The notes beneath the pieces are model-generated. The model was not told the origin of the DNA, ran no database searches, and saw nothing but the letters and a program-made list of their open reading frames with translations. A stretch of 19,943 bases of DNA from JBJXGV01 sp046160485. Its GTDB lineage: Bacteria; Orphanbacterota; Orphanbacteria; JBJXGV01. The stretch is taken from the NCBI GenBank assembly GCA_046160485.1, contig JBJXGV010000003.1, forward strand, positions 1 to 19,943. Reading direction: 5' to 3'. The position numbers and the translations under genes were made by a program. Below, piece after piece: positions 1 through 8,215 of this stretch (position 1 is the first letter of the stretch; each line of letters opens with the position of its first letter).

Positions 1-118
1 CGAAAAACGCGCGCATGACAGCCCCGTGCGGGCACGCTCTGGACCTGCCCTCGACCGGAGACACTCCCCTCCGACCAACGCACTCTTCCGGTAACGCGAC
101 CAACTGGATGTGATGGTA

Positions 119-1054
119 CTAGCGCACCAAGACCACCCTAGAGGTCTGACTCTCTTCATTGGTGGAGAGGCGGAGGAAGTAGACGCCCGACTCCATTCGT
201 GCTCCAGCGTCGTCGGAGCCATCCCAAATCGCCTCGTGAGATCCAACCGAGGCCGTCCCGCGAAGAAGCGTCCGAACAACGCGACCCGACGCGTCGTACA
301 CGCGCAAATCGACGGGTGAACTCTCCGGAATCGAGTATCGAACGCGCGCGACCGTGCCGAACGGATTTGGCCGGGCATCCAGGTCGAGACCGACGGGGGG
401 CCCCGATGGCTCCACACCTGTCGGCACTATCGAATCATCCAATCTCACGTTGTCGAAGTTCCCCTGAAAAGTGACGGATGTGAGACAGATCGTGATTGGC
501 ATTCCAACGTCCGCCGCCTGTCCTAGGTACGTCGCTGTGAACGTCGCCCAATCACCAAACACTGGGGTCCCGGCGCCGTCATAGTAGACGCCGTTCACAA
601 ACAGACGCGGTAGGCCGAAGGGAGCGGCGTCCTTTCTCCATCCGACGTCCACCGACAGAGTGTAGGTAACCCCCTCTTGAACGGCGACGCCTACGGTCTG
701 CGTTATGCAGCCGATAGTCGTGTAGGCCGACACCGGGCCGTCGGACAGTGCGTCGAAGTAGGTTGTGTTGCCCGCTTCGGTACCCGGTCGAAACTGCCCG
801 CTCGTTAATCCGAGACCGCCGAACGGGATATTCGTCCATCCTGGAATGAAATCCTCGCTATAGCTGCACCCGGCACCACAGCCGAGCGTGAGCCCGGAGT
901 CCGGCAGAGCCCCGAAGGAGGCGTTGTTCACGGGGATGGGCGCGGACTGCGCCGAGGTTGCGAGGAAGCAGAGCCCGATCGCGAGCAGACCTGTTGATCT
1001 GAGGTCTGATCCCATCCGGTGTCGTGTTCTCATCATCGAAGCGAGACGTTTCAT
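119..1054 (-). CDS. Secreted protein with jelly-roll-like domain and FlgD-like C-terminal sorting domain
   Basis: Predicted exported protein of 311 residues. The start is placed at the second in-frame ATG (1054) because GGAGG sits 7 bases upstream of it. The ATG at 1060 would leave only one base of spacing. The N-terminus is basic, then a hydrophobic stretch (GLLAIGLCFLATSAQS) forms a signal peptide with cleavage near SAQSA. Residues about 25-200 begin VNNASF and include a GWT and a YTLSVDVGWR segment, as in secreted galactose-binding-like or DUF642-like domains; this is a family-level guess. Residues about 225-311 are an FlgD-like beta domain (YSIPESSPVDLRVYD, SGRVVRTL, ESGVYFLRL) ending in VVLVR, the type often used as a type IX secretion or surface-anchoring tail. 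Paired cysteines (GCGAGC) suggest a disulfide outside the cytoplasm. The ligand is unknown. Confidence 0.8.
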   Translation of the reverse strand: MKRLASMMRTRHRMGSDLRSTGLLAIGLCFLATSAQSAPIPVNNASFGALPDSGLTLGCGAGCSYSEDFIPGWTNIPFGGLGLTSGQFRPGTEAGNTTYFDALSDGPVSAYTTIGCITQTVGVAVQEGVTYTLSVDVGWRKDAAPFGLPRLFVNGVYYDGAGTPVFGDWATFTATYLGQAADVGMPITICLTSVTFQGNFDNVRLDDSIVPTGVEPSGPPVGLDLDARPNPFGTVARVRYSIPESSPVDLRVYDASGRVVRTLLRGTASVGSHEAIWDGSDDAGARMESGVYFLRLSTNEESQTSRVVLVR

Positions 1055-1310
1055 ACTCATGCCTCCGTCCTTTCATCCGACCTCTGGCGCCAGAGCGAGA
1101 CCTCTGCCCTGGTTGACGATCAAGGCAGCGGGAATGCACACGCTAAATTCGGGCCGCGACGCGCTCTCCCTGCCGACCTCGCGCTGGGGAAGAACTGCCC
1201 GGTGCCGCGCGCGGTCGAGCCTTCGGGCACGCGTGAGGTCGTGGCGATCCCAGGCGCCGGCGTGCTGCATCACGATATTCGCGCCGCGCGCCGGCCACCA
1301 GCCAGTGTTC

Positions 1311-3545
1311 TCAAAAATGAATGCGACGGCTCAGCTTTAGGAAGATGCGGCGACCGATGAGCGCGAGGCGTTCGCCGGAGTCATCGGTCGCATCGGGGGC
1401 GGCAGGCACGGCGGCAAACCCGTCGGTGTAGCCGACGTGGCAGGCGGTCCCGGGCCGCACCAAGTAGGTCAGTAGGACATCGACCCCTAACCGCTTGCGG
1501 CGTGGTGTCGTCACCAGCGCGGAGTTACTGAGGAAACCGTCGTAATCGACGATCGTGCGTAGCGACAGCTCCCGAGTGAACTGATACGAAACGCGCGCGC
1601 GGGCCAGATGGTGATCGAAGATTGCTGCCGTTCGATCGATTCCGACTGCACCCGGACGCGTGCGCAGCCGGTTGTACAGATAGCTCAAGCCGAGCTGGGA
1701 TGCCGGCGTGGGTCGTACCTGCACGTCGAGCGTCCCGATCAGCCCACGTGCGGTTCCGGGCGCGCGCGTCGCGGGCGTCTGAAAGTTCGGGAAGGTTCCG
1801 TAGTCCAGCGTCTGAGCGATCGTGAGCCAGCGCCACCATTCCGTCGAGACATTGAACGTGTCGAAGCGCCCGCGGAGCCCAGCGCCGCGCACGCGATCGT
1901 AGGATTCCACGTGACGGACGAAGATTGACGTGCGCCCCTTCATGTCGATCTGGAATGGGAAACGCACGAGCCAAGCGCGCGGCGTCTCGTCGTGATCCCA
2001 TTCGAAACGGAAGAACGAATTTGGTCCGTACGCCACGACGGGCCCAACCGAGGGTCGCCACCGATACTCGCCGTAATGCTCGATCAATCGCACGTCGCGG
2101 CGCGGTGAAAAGCCAAGCTCGGTTTGGAATTCGGGGCTGCGATCGAGGTACAGCAGGCTCGCCGCCACGCCGCGCCCGGCGCGCTTGAGGTACACGTTCG
2201 ACGCGAGGCCGGCGTTTTCGCTGGCATCGCCGACGCTGCGACTCACGGCGCACCACGCAGCCAGCGTCAAGGATGGCGTCAAACGCACCCGCACATCCGC
2301 CGCGCCGACCTGGTTCTCACGCCCCGCGAAGCTCCACGCCGTGCCCGTTGCGCCCACGCTCCAGGAAGTGCCCAGCGCTCGCTGCACACGCAGCACACCG
2401 ACTCGCGCGTGCCGATCGCGGTCGGAGTCGCTCGTCGTGGCTCGCTTGCCGGGCGCCGCATCGTCGGCTACCAATCCGCCGAGCGTCCATCGTCCCCATT
2501 TCCCTGTCAGACGAGCGCCGCCATCCGGCTCGGCGATGCGACGCGAGAAGAACAACGTCTCCGACGCTCCGCGGTTCAGATCTACCGCGCCCAACTGGAA
2601 GTACCCGGCGTTCTCCAGGAAGAACGGCCGCTTCTCGGGGAAGAACAGCTCGAAGCGCTGGTTGCTTGTGAGCTGAGGCTGGTCGGATTCCACCTGGCTG
2701 AAGTCCGGATTAGCGGTGAGATCGAGAGCGAACGCGCGGCGCACGACGACTTTCGCATCGACGCCGCCCGTGCTCTTACCCGACCACTCCAAGGGCGTGC
2801 GGCGAACGGTCCGGCTGCCGCTCTGATCGAGGGCTGCGTACGGCACGACTTCGATGTCGCGCCCGACGTCGACATCCTCTAACTCGACGCGCGCCAGTTG
2901 CTGCACGGTGCCTTCTACGCGCCGCGTCACGGCAGGCCAAAAGGACTGCTCGTTGGCGCGCGCGATAACGCGCGTTAGTCCGATGCCCCAGGTTTGGGCG
3001 CTCCCCGAAGGAAGCCGCAGACTCTTGAATGGGATCGCGAATCGAACCCAGTATCCATCCGTTGTCAGCTTCGCCTCCACGCTCCACACCGCGTCGAAGG
3101 AGAAATCATCGAGTTGCCCGTCTGTGAGCAGCGCGTCCGATTGAATGCCGCGCGGGTTGGCAAGAAAAAGATAGGCGCGCCGGCGATCCAAGAACGTGTC
3201 GAGGAGGATGCCGACTTGATCGTCGGTTGCGATCGCCTCGCGGCGAGCGAGGTGGGCGCGAACCGCAGCGGGATCGGCGTCGCGGCAGACGAACACCACG
3301 TGCAGCGTACTCCCGTCGTGGGCGATCCAAGCGGCCGTCGGCTGAGAGACGGGCACGCCGTCACCGGGCTCTCGCTGAACGAACTCGCGAAGCGCGAGTA
3401 CGCCTACAGCGGTGCCGGCAGCGAGTGCCTCGACGCTAGGCATCTCCTCGACGCGCGGGATGCGCAGCTCGGTGGAGTGCGCTGGACTTGCAGCACTCCA
3501 CGTCGAGATCCAAACCAAGATGAACAACCTGCGCGCTCGACCCAC
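1311..3545 (-). CDS. DUF5916 family outer-membrane protein with N-terminal CBM9-like domain
   Basis: Predicted outer-membrane protein of 744 residues. GTG at 3545 is preferred because AAAGGAG lies 7 bases upstream; the longer TTG start at 3572 has no such site. A signal peptide occupies about residues 1-24 (RRLFILVWISTWSAASPAHS). Residues about 60-205 look like the CBM9-like sandwich that begins DUF5916 proteins (AWIAHDGSTLHVVFVC, VGILLDTFLDRRRAY, YWVRFAIPFKSL). The family signature follows: NPDFSQVESD near 279-288 and FFPEKRPFFLE near 301-311. The rest alternates aromatic and polar residues like a beta-barrel and ends in Phe (RRIHF), a typical BAM signal. DUF5916 proteins are common in Bacteroidetes, Gemmatimonadetes and related phyla, with no settled function; a role in binding or uptake of glycans is speculation. 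An AraC-type regulator lies 109 bases upstream on the same strand. Confidence 0.85.
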   Translation of the reverse strand: MGRARRLFILVWISTWSAASPAHSTELRIPRVEEMPSVEALAAGTAVGVLALREFVQREPGDGVPVSQPTAAWIAHDGSTLHVVFVCRDADPAAVRAHLARREAIATDDQVGILLDTFLDRRRAYLFLANPRGIQSDALLTDGQLDDFSFDAVWSVEAKLTTDGYWVRFAIPFKSLRLPSGSAQTWGIGLTRVIARANEQSFWPAVTRRVEGTVQQLARVELEDVDVGRDIEVVPYAALDQSGSRTVRRTPLEWSGKSTGGVDAKVVVRRAFALDLTANPDFSQVESDQPQLTSNQRFELFFPEKRPFFLENAGYFQLGAVDLNRGASETLFFSRRIAEPDGGARLTGKWGRWTLGGLVADDAAPGKRATTSDSDRDRHARVGVLRVQRALGTSWSVGATGTAWSFAGRENQVGAADVRVRLTPSLTLAAWCAVSRSVGDASENAGLASNVYLKRAGRGVAASLLYLDRSPEFQTELGFSPRRDVRLIEHYGEYRWRPSVGPVVAYGPNSFFRFEWDHDETPRAWLVRFPFQIDMKGRTSIFVRHVESYDRVRGAGLRGRFDTFNVSTEWWRWLTIAQTLDYGTFPNFQTPATRAPGTARGLIGTLDVQVRPTPASQLGLSYLYNRLRTRPGAVGIDRTAAIFDHHLARARVSYQFTRELSLRTIVDYDGFLSNSALVTTPRRKRLGVDVLLTYLVRPGTACHVGYTDGFAAVPAAPDATDDSGERLALIGRRIFLKLSRRIHF

Positions 3546-3654
3546 GACTCGACTCCTTTCGACGGCGCACAACCGCCGTGATCGGGATAGTCGAGCGCAA
3601 CCGGGCTACCGGTCTTGCACGATTGCGAGGTCGGGCTTTGAACGGATTCGACTT

Positions 3655-4437
3655 TTAGGAAGGCTGACTGCGAAAGCGGCCCGGTGTGGTGCCTTCGATG
3701 CGCACGAAGGCGCGCGTGAAGTGACTCTGGTCGGCAAACCCGGCATCCACCGCGATCTCCGCCAGCGGGCGATCCGTGCGGCGAAGCTGCACCTTCGCCC
3801 ACTCGACGCGCAGACGGCGCAAGTAACCGCTGGGTGTGTCGCCTTCGTGGCGCCAGAACACGCGCGCGAAGTGCGACCCGGTGACGCCAGCACTCGCCGC
3901 GACTTCGTGCACTGACAGCGGATCGCGGAACCGCTCGCGCAGTTCTTCCAGCGCGCCGTCGAGCCACGCGGGACGTGCGGCCGCGGCGCGGGCCATCGGC
4001 GTGCGCGCAATCGCAGCCAAGAGTTCGAGGATCAGCCCCTCGGCGGCGAGCGCAGCACCGACGTCCTGTTCGTGCAGTTCGTCAATAATCAACGAGACCA
4101 ATGCATTCGTCCGTGGCGAAGCCACTCGCCGCACCGCCTGCAAGGAGGGCAGATGTTGCTCGCGCAGCTCGATGGCGAGGCAATGCGCGCCGCTCGGACC
4201 GGATCGATTGGAATGCCGTTCACCGGGTGGCTTGAAGAGGATGGTGTGCGCGCCGCACTCGATGGATCCCGAGCTGAGCGATTCTTCGAGGCCGCCGCGC
4301 AACACGCAAGTTAACGCTGGGCGGTCGTTGACGTGCCACGGAGCGTACAACCGCGGCGGGTCCCAACGCTCGACGACCCGCAGGCCGCCCGGCTCTGCCA
4401 CGTGAACGACCCGCCTGCGTTCCATCAGCGTCCGCAT
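3655..4437 (-). CDS. AraC family transcriptional regulator
   Basis: One-component DNA-binding regulator of 260 residues. The N-terminal half (about 30-100) is cupin-like (HTILFKPPGERHSN) and probably senses a small ligand. The C-terminal half (about 160-257) carries the two helix-turn-helix units of the AraC family: SVHEVAASAGVTGSHFARVF near 175-194 and AEIAVDAGFADQSHFTRAF near 226-244. The usual linking text TPSGYLRRLRVEWAKVQL and the closing GTTPGRFR are also present. ATG at 4437 has AGGGGA six bases upstream. The gene is complete and of normal family length. It precedes the DUF5916 gene on the same strand with a 109-base gap, so DUF5916 is a candidate target; that is inference. The inducer cannot be read from the sequence. 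Confidence 0.92.
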   Translation of the reverse strand: MRTLMERRRVVHVAEPGGLRVVERWDPPRLYAPWHVNDRPALTCVLRGGLEESLSSGSIECGAHTILFKPPGERHSNRSGPSGAHCLAIELREQHLPSLQAVRRVASPRTNALVSLIIDELHEQDVGAALAAEGLILELLAAIARTPMARAAAARPAWLDGALEELRERFRDPLSVHEVAASAGVTGSHFARVFWRHEGDTPSGYLRRLRVEWAKVQLRRTDRPLAEIAVDAGFADQSHFTRAFVRIEGTTPGRFRSQPS

Positions 4438-4880
4438 TCATCGTCCCCTGGGCTCGCGCCCGCGAAGGCCTGGCACATCCGAATGGTTAGCCGTGCAACA
4501 ACCTCATCTCAGGACATCCGACTCTGGCGCCGCTGCCGACGAGCACGCGGTAGCTCTCGCCGTCGTGCCTACCACACCGCGTCCCACCCTCTCGCCACGC
4601 GCGGGGATGACGACGAGCGGAAGCAAGAACCGCGGTTGCGAACGCTATCATCGCGAGAACGGATCGGCGCAGAGAACTCGTGGGCATCCGACGCATCATG
4701 CACCTACGCGAAGACGAGCATGAGTTGAAGAATCGAGGTTCCGTGATGTCGGATGGTAGTGCAGAGGGCGCCGAGGCTTCAACCCAAAGCAATCGTCGTG
4801 ACGGAACCCTCGGCCGTCGTTCGCGCCCTTGAAAGGCGGGCACCTTAGAGCAGCGAGCGAATGAGCTTCGTTAGGGACTT
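4438..4880. other. Gap between regulator and lipoprotein genes
   Basis: This 443-base stretch lies between two minus-strand genes. It contains one weak candidate small exported ORF (4487-4699, listed separately). I see no convincing promoter, terminator, RNA gene or repeat in the remainder. Confidence 0.4.
4487..4699 (-). CDS. Doubtful small ORF with signal-peptide-like N-terminus, possibly frameshifted
   Basis: Not recognised. A 70-residue ORF starts with two adjacent ATGs (4699 and 4696) and reads SSLRRSVLAMIAFATAVLASA, a credible export signal. The text after it is basic and unconvincing (RRHPRAWREGG). If the frame shifts by one base just after the signal, the reading becomes PLVVIPARGERVGRGVV and continues about 38 codons with mostly G or C third bases before a stop. 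The gene could therefore be a broken or mis-sequenced small exported protein, or no gene at all. The ribosome-binding site is weak (AGGTG close to the ATGs). It lies between the lipoprotein and AraC genes on the same strand. Confidence 0.25.
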   Translation of the reverse strand: MMRRMPTSSLRRSVLAMIAFATAVLASARRHPRAWREGGTRCGRHDGESYRVLVGSGARVGCPEMRLLHG

Positions 4881-5375
4881 CTACTTCATTCCGCCGCCCA
4901 TCATCCCTCGGCGAGGCAGTGCGTCGTGCATGTCGTCGAGAACTTCGAGCATCTCCGCGTGGTGCTCGATGCACTCATCGCGCATTCCGCCGAGCGTGGC
5001 GAGAGAGTCCATACGGCCGTGGTGCTGGCGAATCCGGTCATCCATCGCGCTGGTGGCGTCGCCCATCCGGCGCATGTCGTGATCGCCCATCATGCCGCCT
5101 GAGCCCATCGCGACGCATGAATCCATCATCGCATCCATCATCGAATCCATGTCGGCCGCGTATCGCCGCGTCTCCGCACGGAGGAGCATCCGATCCGTGG
5201 CGTCCATCGCCGCGCGATGATGTGAGTCTTCGCGAGCCCCAAGGTTCGAGTAGGTCAGCTCGACCGACGAAGGGACATCCGGCGAGGGGCCGATTCCGCC
5301 GCTCTCGCCGCAGCCCCCTGCGAGGAGCGCTCCAACCATGACAAGCGTCGCAATTCGCGCGGTTCTCCGGATCAT
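4881..5375 (-). CDS. Met/His/Asp-rich lipoprotein, putative metal-binding
   Basis: Small envelope lipoprotein of 164 residues, not assigned to a named family. The start at 5375 is supported by GAGGAGG five bases upstream; the open frame extends further but those codons look non-coding. MIRRTARIATLVMVGALLAGGC gives a lipoprotein signal, with Cys22 as the probable lipidated residue. The mature part has about 20 methionines and three HH pairs near 52-53, 118-119 and 138-139, each followed by Met within three or four residues (HHRAAM, HHGRM, HHAEM). A central Met/Asp segment (MDSMMDAMMDS) and a Gly-Met tail are also present. The sequence looks helical. Such composition is typical of periplasmic Cu(I)/Cu(II) binders, so metal storage or resistance is a reasonable inference. 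No metal transporter lies next to it, which leaves the role open. Confidence 0.75.
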   Translation of the reverse strand: MIRRTARIATLVMVGALLAGGCGESGGIGPSPDVPSSVELTYSNLGAREDSHHRAAMDATDRMLLRAETRRYAADMDSMMDAMMDSCVAMGSGGMMGDHDMRRMGDATSAMDDRIRQHHGRMDSLATLGGMRDECIEHHAEMLEVLDDMHDALPRRGMMGGGMK

Positions 5376-5855
5376 GCCGTCCTCCTCGATGGGCGCCGCG
5401 CTTTGAACGCGTGCGGTAGGCGCTCTCGGCTTGGGAGAGCGCGATCTGACGGGGGGAACGCATGCCCCGTGCCGCGGGCTCGCGGAGAAGCGTGCGACAG
5501 CGAGCGATAATAGAGGTGGTGTCCGCATCTACTGTTACGGCGTCGCCGTCTCCATTCTTGCGCGTGCGGCGCCTGCACGGAAGAGGCACGTCGTGCGGAG
5601 CGCGCGACGAGTTGTCGGAGGCGGTTCGCAGACGGTGACTCGATGGTGCTCGCGCGCGTCGGAGCCAACGTCGAGGAGTCGCCCCCGTTTCTCCCCCGGA
5701 TCGTCCCCGTCCAACGAGAAAACATCTGTGCGTTTTCCAAATCCCAGCGTCAACCAGGGTAGGAATCAAAGCGGGCGAGGAGCAAACCTCGATTCCGGTA
5801 CCGCCATCTGGCACTGGGTGCTCCGCGGAAAAACCTCAACGCACAGGGGACATCC
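5376..5855. other. Divergent intergenic region
   Basis: This 480-base region separates the lipoprotein (minus) from the ELW-repeat gene (plus), so it should hold both promoters. I cannot assign confident -35/-10 boxes. It has one short perfect inverted repeat at 5420-5442 (listed). No credible ORF was found; the open frames here are short and lack export signals or family motifs. Confidence 0.5.
5420..5442. promoter_or_regulatory. Inverted repeat upstream of lipoprotein gene
   Basis: GCGCTCTC at 5420-5427 and its exact complement GAGAGCGC at 5435-5442 flank a 7-base spacer, about 45 bases upstream of the lipoprotein start. It could be an operator half-site pair or a 5' untranslated hairpin. 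There is no T-run, so it is not a terminator. Confidence 0.3.
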
Positions 5856-7544
5856 ATGTCGAGAGCGCGAACCCTCCGAGTTTTCAGTCTGATCCTCCCG
5901 CTTCTCGCTTTTTCGATCTCAACGAGCGAGCCGGCCTTCGGGATTGGCGCCCCGGTTCTGGTCAAAGACATCAACCCAGGCTCCGCCGGCAGCAACCCCC
6001 AGTCACTCCTGTCCGTCGCGGGCGGGCTGTTCTTTGCCGCCCAGAACGCAGCCAACGGAGTGGAACCCTGGGCCAGCGACGCGACCGAGCCAGGCACGAC
6101 CCTGCTCGCCGATGCCAACCCCGGCGCAAGCAGTGGTTTCGGCGGCAACTGCTTGGCTAACGAGATCTGTGAAGCCGTCCGTATCGGCTCGACCGTGTAC
6201 TTCTCCGCCTACACTGGGATCGGCGGCCCAAGATTGTGGCGGACCGACGGTACAAGCGCCGGCACCTCGATCGTCTATTCGGATGCCGCGATGATCGACC
6301 TGGAAAACGTGGCCGGCACGCTCTACCTCGCCGCAGTTCCGACCGGATTCAGCACGGCATCTCTCTGGACGAGCGACGGCACGGCCGGCGGGACTACCCA
6401 GGTGACCACCAATGTCTTCGTCGCGGGCAACCTCACCGACGTGAACGGAACGCTCTTCTTCTCCGGGACCAACGGCTTCTTGGGTTCGGAGATTTGGAAG
6501 AAGGATGGCAGCCCTGGCGGGGCTTCGATGGTCAAGGACCTCAATCCCGGTTCGCCCGACAATGGCGCCACGTTCCTCACCAACGTAAACGGGACCCTGT
6601 TCTTCTTCGGAATCGATGCGGCTGGCGGAGGCCTTTGCAAGAGCGACGGAACGGATGCAGGAACGTTTCGGCTCAAGTCGCTGACGATGGAAGCCAACCA
6701 ATTCACCTCCGGTCAGATCGTCGATGCGAACGGTACCGCGTTTCTGATCGCAAGCGATGGCGCCAGCGGTATGGAACTGTGGAAAAGCGACGGGACGGTC
6801 GGCGGAACGGTCCTGGTCAAGGACATCTACCCCGGTTCCCCCGGTGGACTCAGCGGCTCATTCCTCGTGGCAATCGGCAGCACGGTCTACTTCGCGGCTA
6901 GCGACGGAGCCGTCGGGCGTGAGCTTTGGAAAAGCGATGGGACGGAGGCCGGCACCGTGTTGGTGAAAGACATCTATCCCGGGTTCGGAGAGTTTGGTGC
7001 ATCCACTCCGGCTGGATTGGCCGGCGTGAATGGAAAGTTGTTCTTCCGCGCTGAGTCCCCAAGCCCTAGTGGGCACCAACTGTGGATGAGCGACGGGACC
7101 GAGGCCGGCACGGTCCGAATCGCCATCATGAACCCAAGCGGGAATTGCCTTGCACAGTCCTTTACCGGGGTCGGCAGCGACGTCTTTTTCTCGGGAACGA
7201 ATGGCACGAGCGGGGTCGAGCTTTGGGTCATGTCCGACGAGCCCGTGGGAGTCGGGCCGAACGAAGCGAACGCATCGGGGAGCGTTGCGCTGGCGCAGAA
7301 CCAACCCAATCCCGTCCGGGCGACGACTCAGATTTCCTATTCCATTCCGGTTGTTCAACACGTCTTGTTGAAGCTCTACGATGTGAGTGGCCGCGAACTG
7401 CACACGCTCGTGAACGGACAACAGCCGGCCGGAGTGCATCAAGTCGAGGTCGACGTCCGGGGACTACTTCCGAGCGGAGTGTATTTCTACCGTCTCGAAA
7501 CCGAGCGAGGAGTCCTTCGAAAGAAGATGGTTCTGGCCAGATAA
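5856..7544 (+). CDS. Secreted ELWxxDGT-repeat protein with FlgD-like C-terminal domain
   Basis: Exported repeat protein of 562 residues. Signal peptide: residues about 1-29 (VFSLILPLLAFSIS, cleavage near AFG). Residues about 33-460 are nine units of the ELWxxDGTxxGT type, each 43-56 residues, with the marker Trp near positions 72, 128, 171, 214, 309, 358, 410 and 457. One unit, near 261, has Cys in place of Trp (GLCKSDGT). Units typically read VNGTLFF, then ELWKSDGTEAGT, then VLVKDIYPG, as expected of a beta-propeller-like surface domain. Residues about 480-562 form the FlgD-like sorting domain (LYDVSGRELHTLV, PSGVYFYRL, MVLAR). AGGGGA precedes the ATG by five bases. Proteins with these repeats are common in FCB bacteria; their ligands are mostly unknown. 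The CIA30 gene ends convergently four bases downstream. Confidence 0.88.
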   Translation: MSRARTLRVFSLILPLLAFSISTSEPAFGIGAPVLVKDINPGSAGSNPQSLLSVAGGLFFAAQNAANGVEPWASDATEPGTTLLADANPGASSGFGGNCLANEICEAVRIGSTVYFSAYTGIGGPRLWRTDGTSAGTSIVYSDAAMIDLENVAGTLYLAAVPTGFSTASLWTSDGTAGGTTQVTTNVFVAGNLTDVNGTLFFSGTNGFLGSEIWKKDGSPGGASMVKDLNPGSPDNGATFLTNVNGTLFFFGIDAAGGGLCKSDGTDAGTFRLKSLTMEANQFTSGQIVDANGTAFLIASDGASGMELWKSDGTVGGTVLVKDIYPGSPGGLSGSFLVAIGSTVYFAASDGAVGRELWKSDGTEAGTVLVKDIYPGFGEFGASTPAGLAGVNGKLFFRAESPSPSGHQLWMSDGTEAGTVRIAIMNPSGNCLAQSFTGVGSDVFFSGTNGTSGVELWVMSDEPVGVGPNEANASGSVALAQNQPNPVRATTQISYSIPVVQHVLLKLYDVSGRELHTLVNGQQPAGVHQVEVDVRGLLPSGVYFYRLETERGVLRKKMVLAR

Positions 7545-7548
7545 GTCG

Positions 7549-8061
7549 TCATTCGATCGCGATGATCGCCTTGATCCAGTCCACCTGGAGCCGGAACGTC
7601 CCTTCCTGCTTCTCGGCAATCAGGAAGCCGATCTGCCGGATACGCCTCGGGTCGATCGGCGGCGCATCGAGCGTGCGCCCGCGGAAGCTGGCGTGGAATT
7701 CACTGAACGCAAGCCGGTGTTCGGTCCACTCTCCGTCTCGCGTCTCGAATGCTGACTGGTAGAAGACGCCGTCGAACGCGTCGTCGGTCTTCACGCGAAA
7801 GCGATAGACCTTGCCGTCGCCCTTCACCCGTATCAGGAAGCCGGTTGCCCCTTCCATCGCGTAGTCCTGGGATCGCCGGCGGACAGAGGCAAATCCGCCG
7901 TTGTTCTCCAGAGACACTCGGCCCGTGAAGACCCCGATGGACTCGGCGACGACGAAACCGCCGGACGAAACTCCACCCATGACGCCGTCGTTGACGGCGA
8001 CCCAGCGCTTCCCCTCGTCCACCGAGTGAAAGTCGACGAGCGTCCGTTCCTCCTCCGTCAT
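7549..8061 (-). CDS. CIA30-domain protein
   Basis: Protein of 170 residues that is almost entirely a CIA30 (NDUFAF1-like) beta-sandwich domain. The family marker NDGVMGGVSSG lies near residues 23-33. It is followed by FTGRVSLENNGGFASVR, a GFLIRVKGDGKVYRFRV strand and a C-terminal RQIGFLIAEKQEGTFRLQVD segment. CIA30 was named for a complex I assembly factor of mitochondria. Bacterial homologues are widespread and mostly without a proven role. ATG at 8061 is chosen because AGGAGG lies 7 bases upstream. However, the frame is open further, and the codons just before (TVTTWLLCSLLGGFA) would make a signal peptide from a GTG start near 8112, so an exported form is possible. It lies 154 bases after hypE on the same strand, so it may be read from the hydrogenase operon. 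Confidence 0.82.
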   Translation of the reverse strand: MTEEERTLVDFHSVDEGKRWVAVNDGVMGGVSSGGFVVAESIGVFTGRVSLENNGGFASVRRRSQDYAMEGATGFLIRVKGDGKVYRFRVKTDDAFDGVFYQSAFETRDGEWTEHRLAFSEFHASFRGRTLDAPPIDPRRIRQIGFLIAEKQEGTFRLQVDWIKAIIAIE

Positions 8062-8215
8062 CGCGAATCCTCCTAGCAGCGAGCACAACAACCACGTTGT
8101 TACGGTGGATCGCCCTACCACGACGCAGACCCGGGCGCGTTCAGCGGACGGCTTCTCTTCGGAGTCAGCGTGGCGCAGTGCCGGCGAAGTTCGGGCAGCG
8201 TCGTCCGGATTGCCA
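8062..8215 (-). other. Spacer between hypE and CIA30 gene
   Basis: This is the only sizeable gap downstream in the hydrogenase gene string. It contains a small inverted repeat, AACAAC-GTG-GTTGTT on the minus strand, just before the CIA30 ribosome-binding site. I see no T-rich terminator after hypE. Confidence 0.35.

Noticed and set aside
1055..1310. Possible RNA gene or terminator between the DUF5916 gene and the first secreted protein gene
   Set aside because: No stem followed by a T-run and no tRNA-like or other recognisable structure was found; the GC-rich palindromic bits are short.
2124..2882. Plus-strand 252-codon open frame inside the DUF5916 gene
   Set aside because: Arg/Ala-rich text with no motif, antisense to a well-supported gene in GC-rich DNA.
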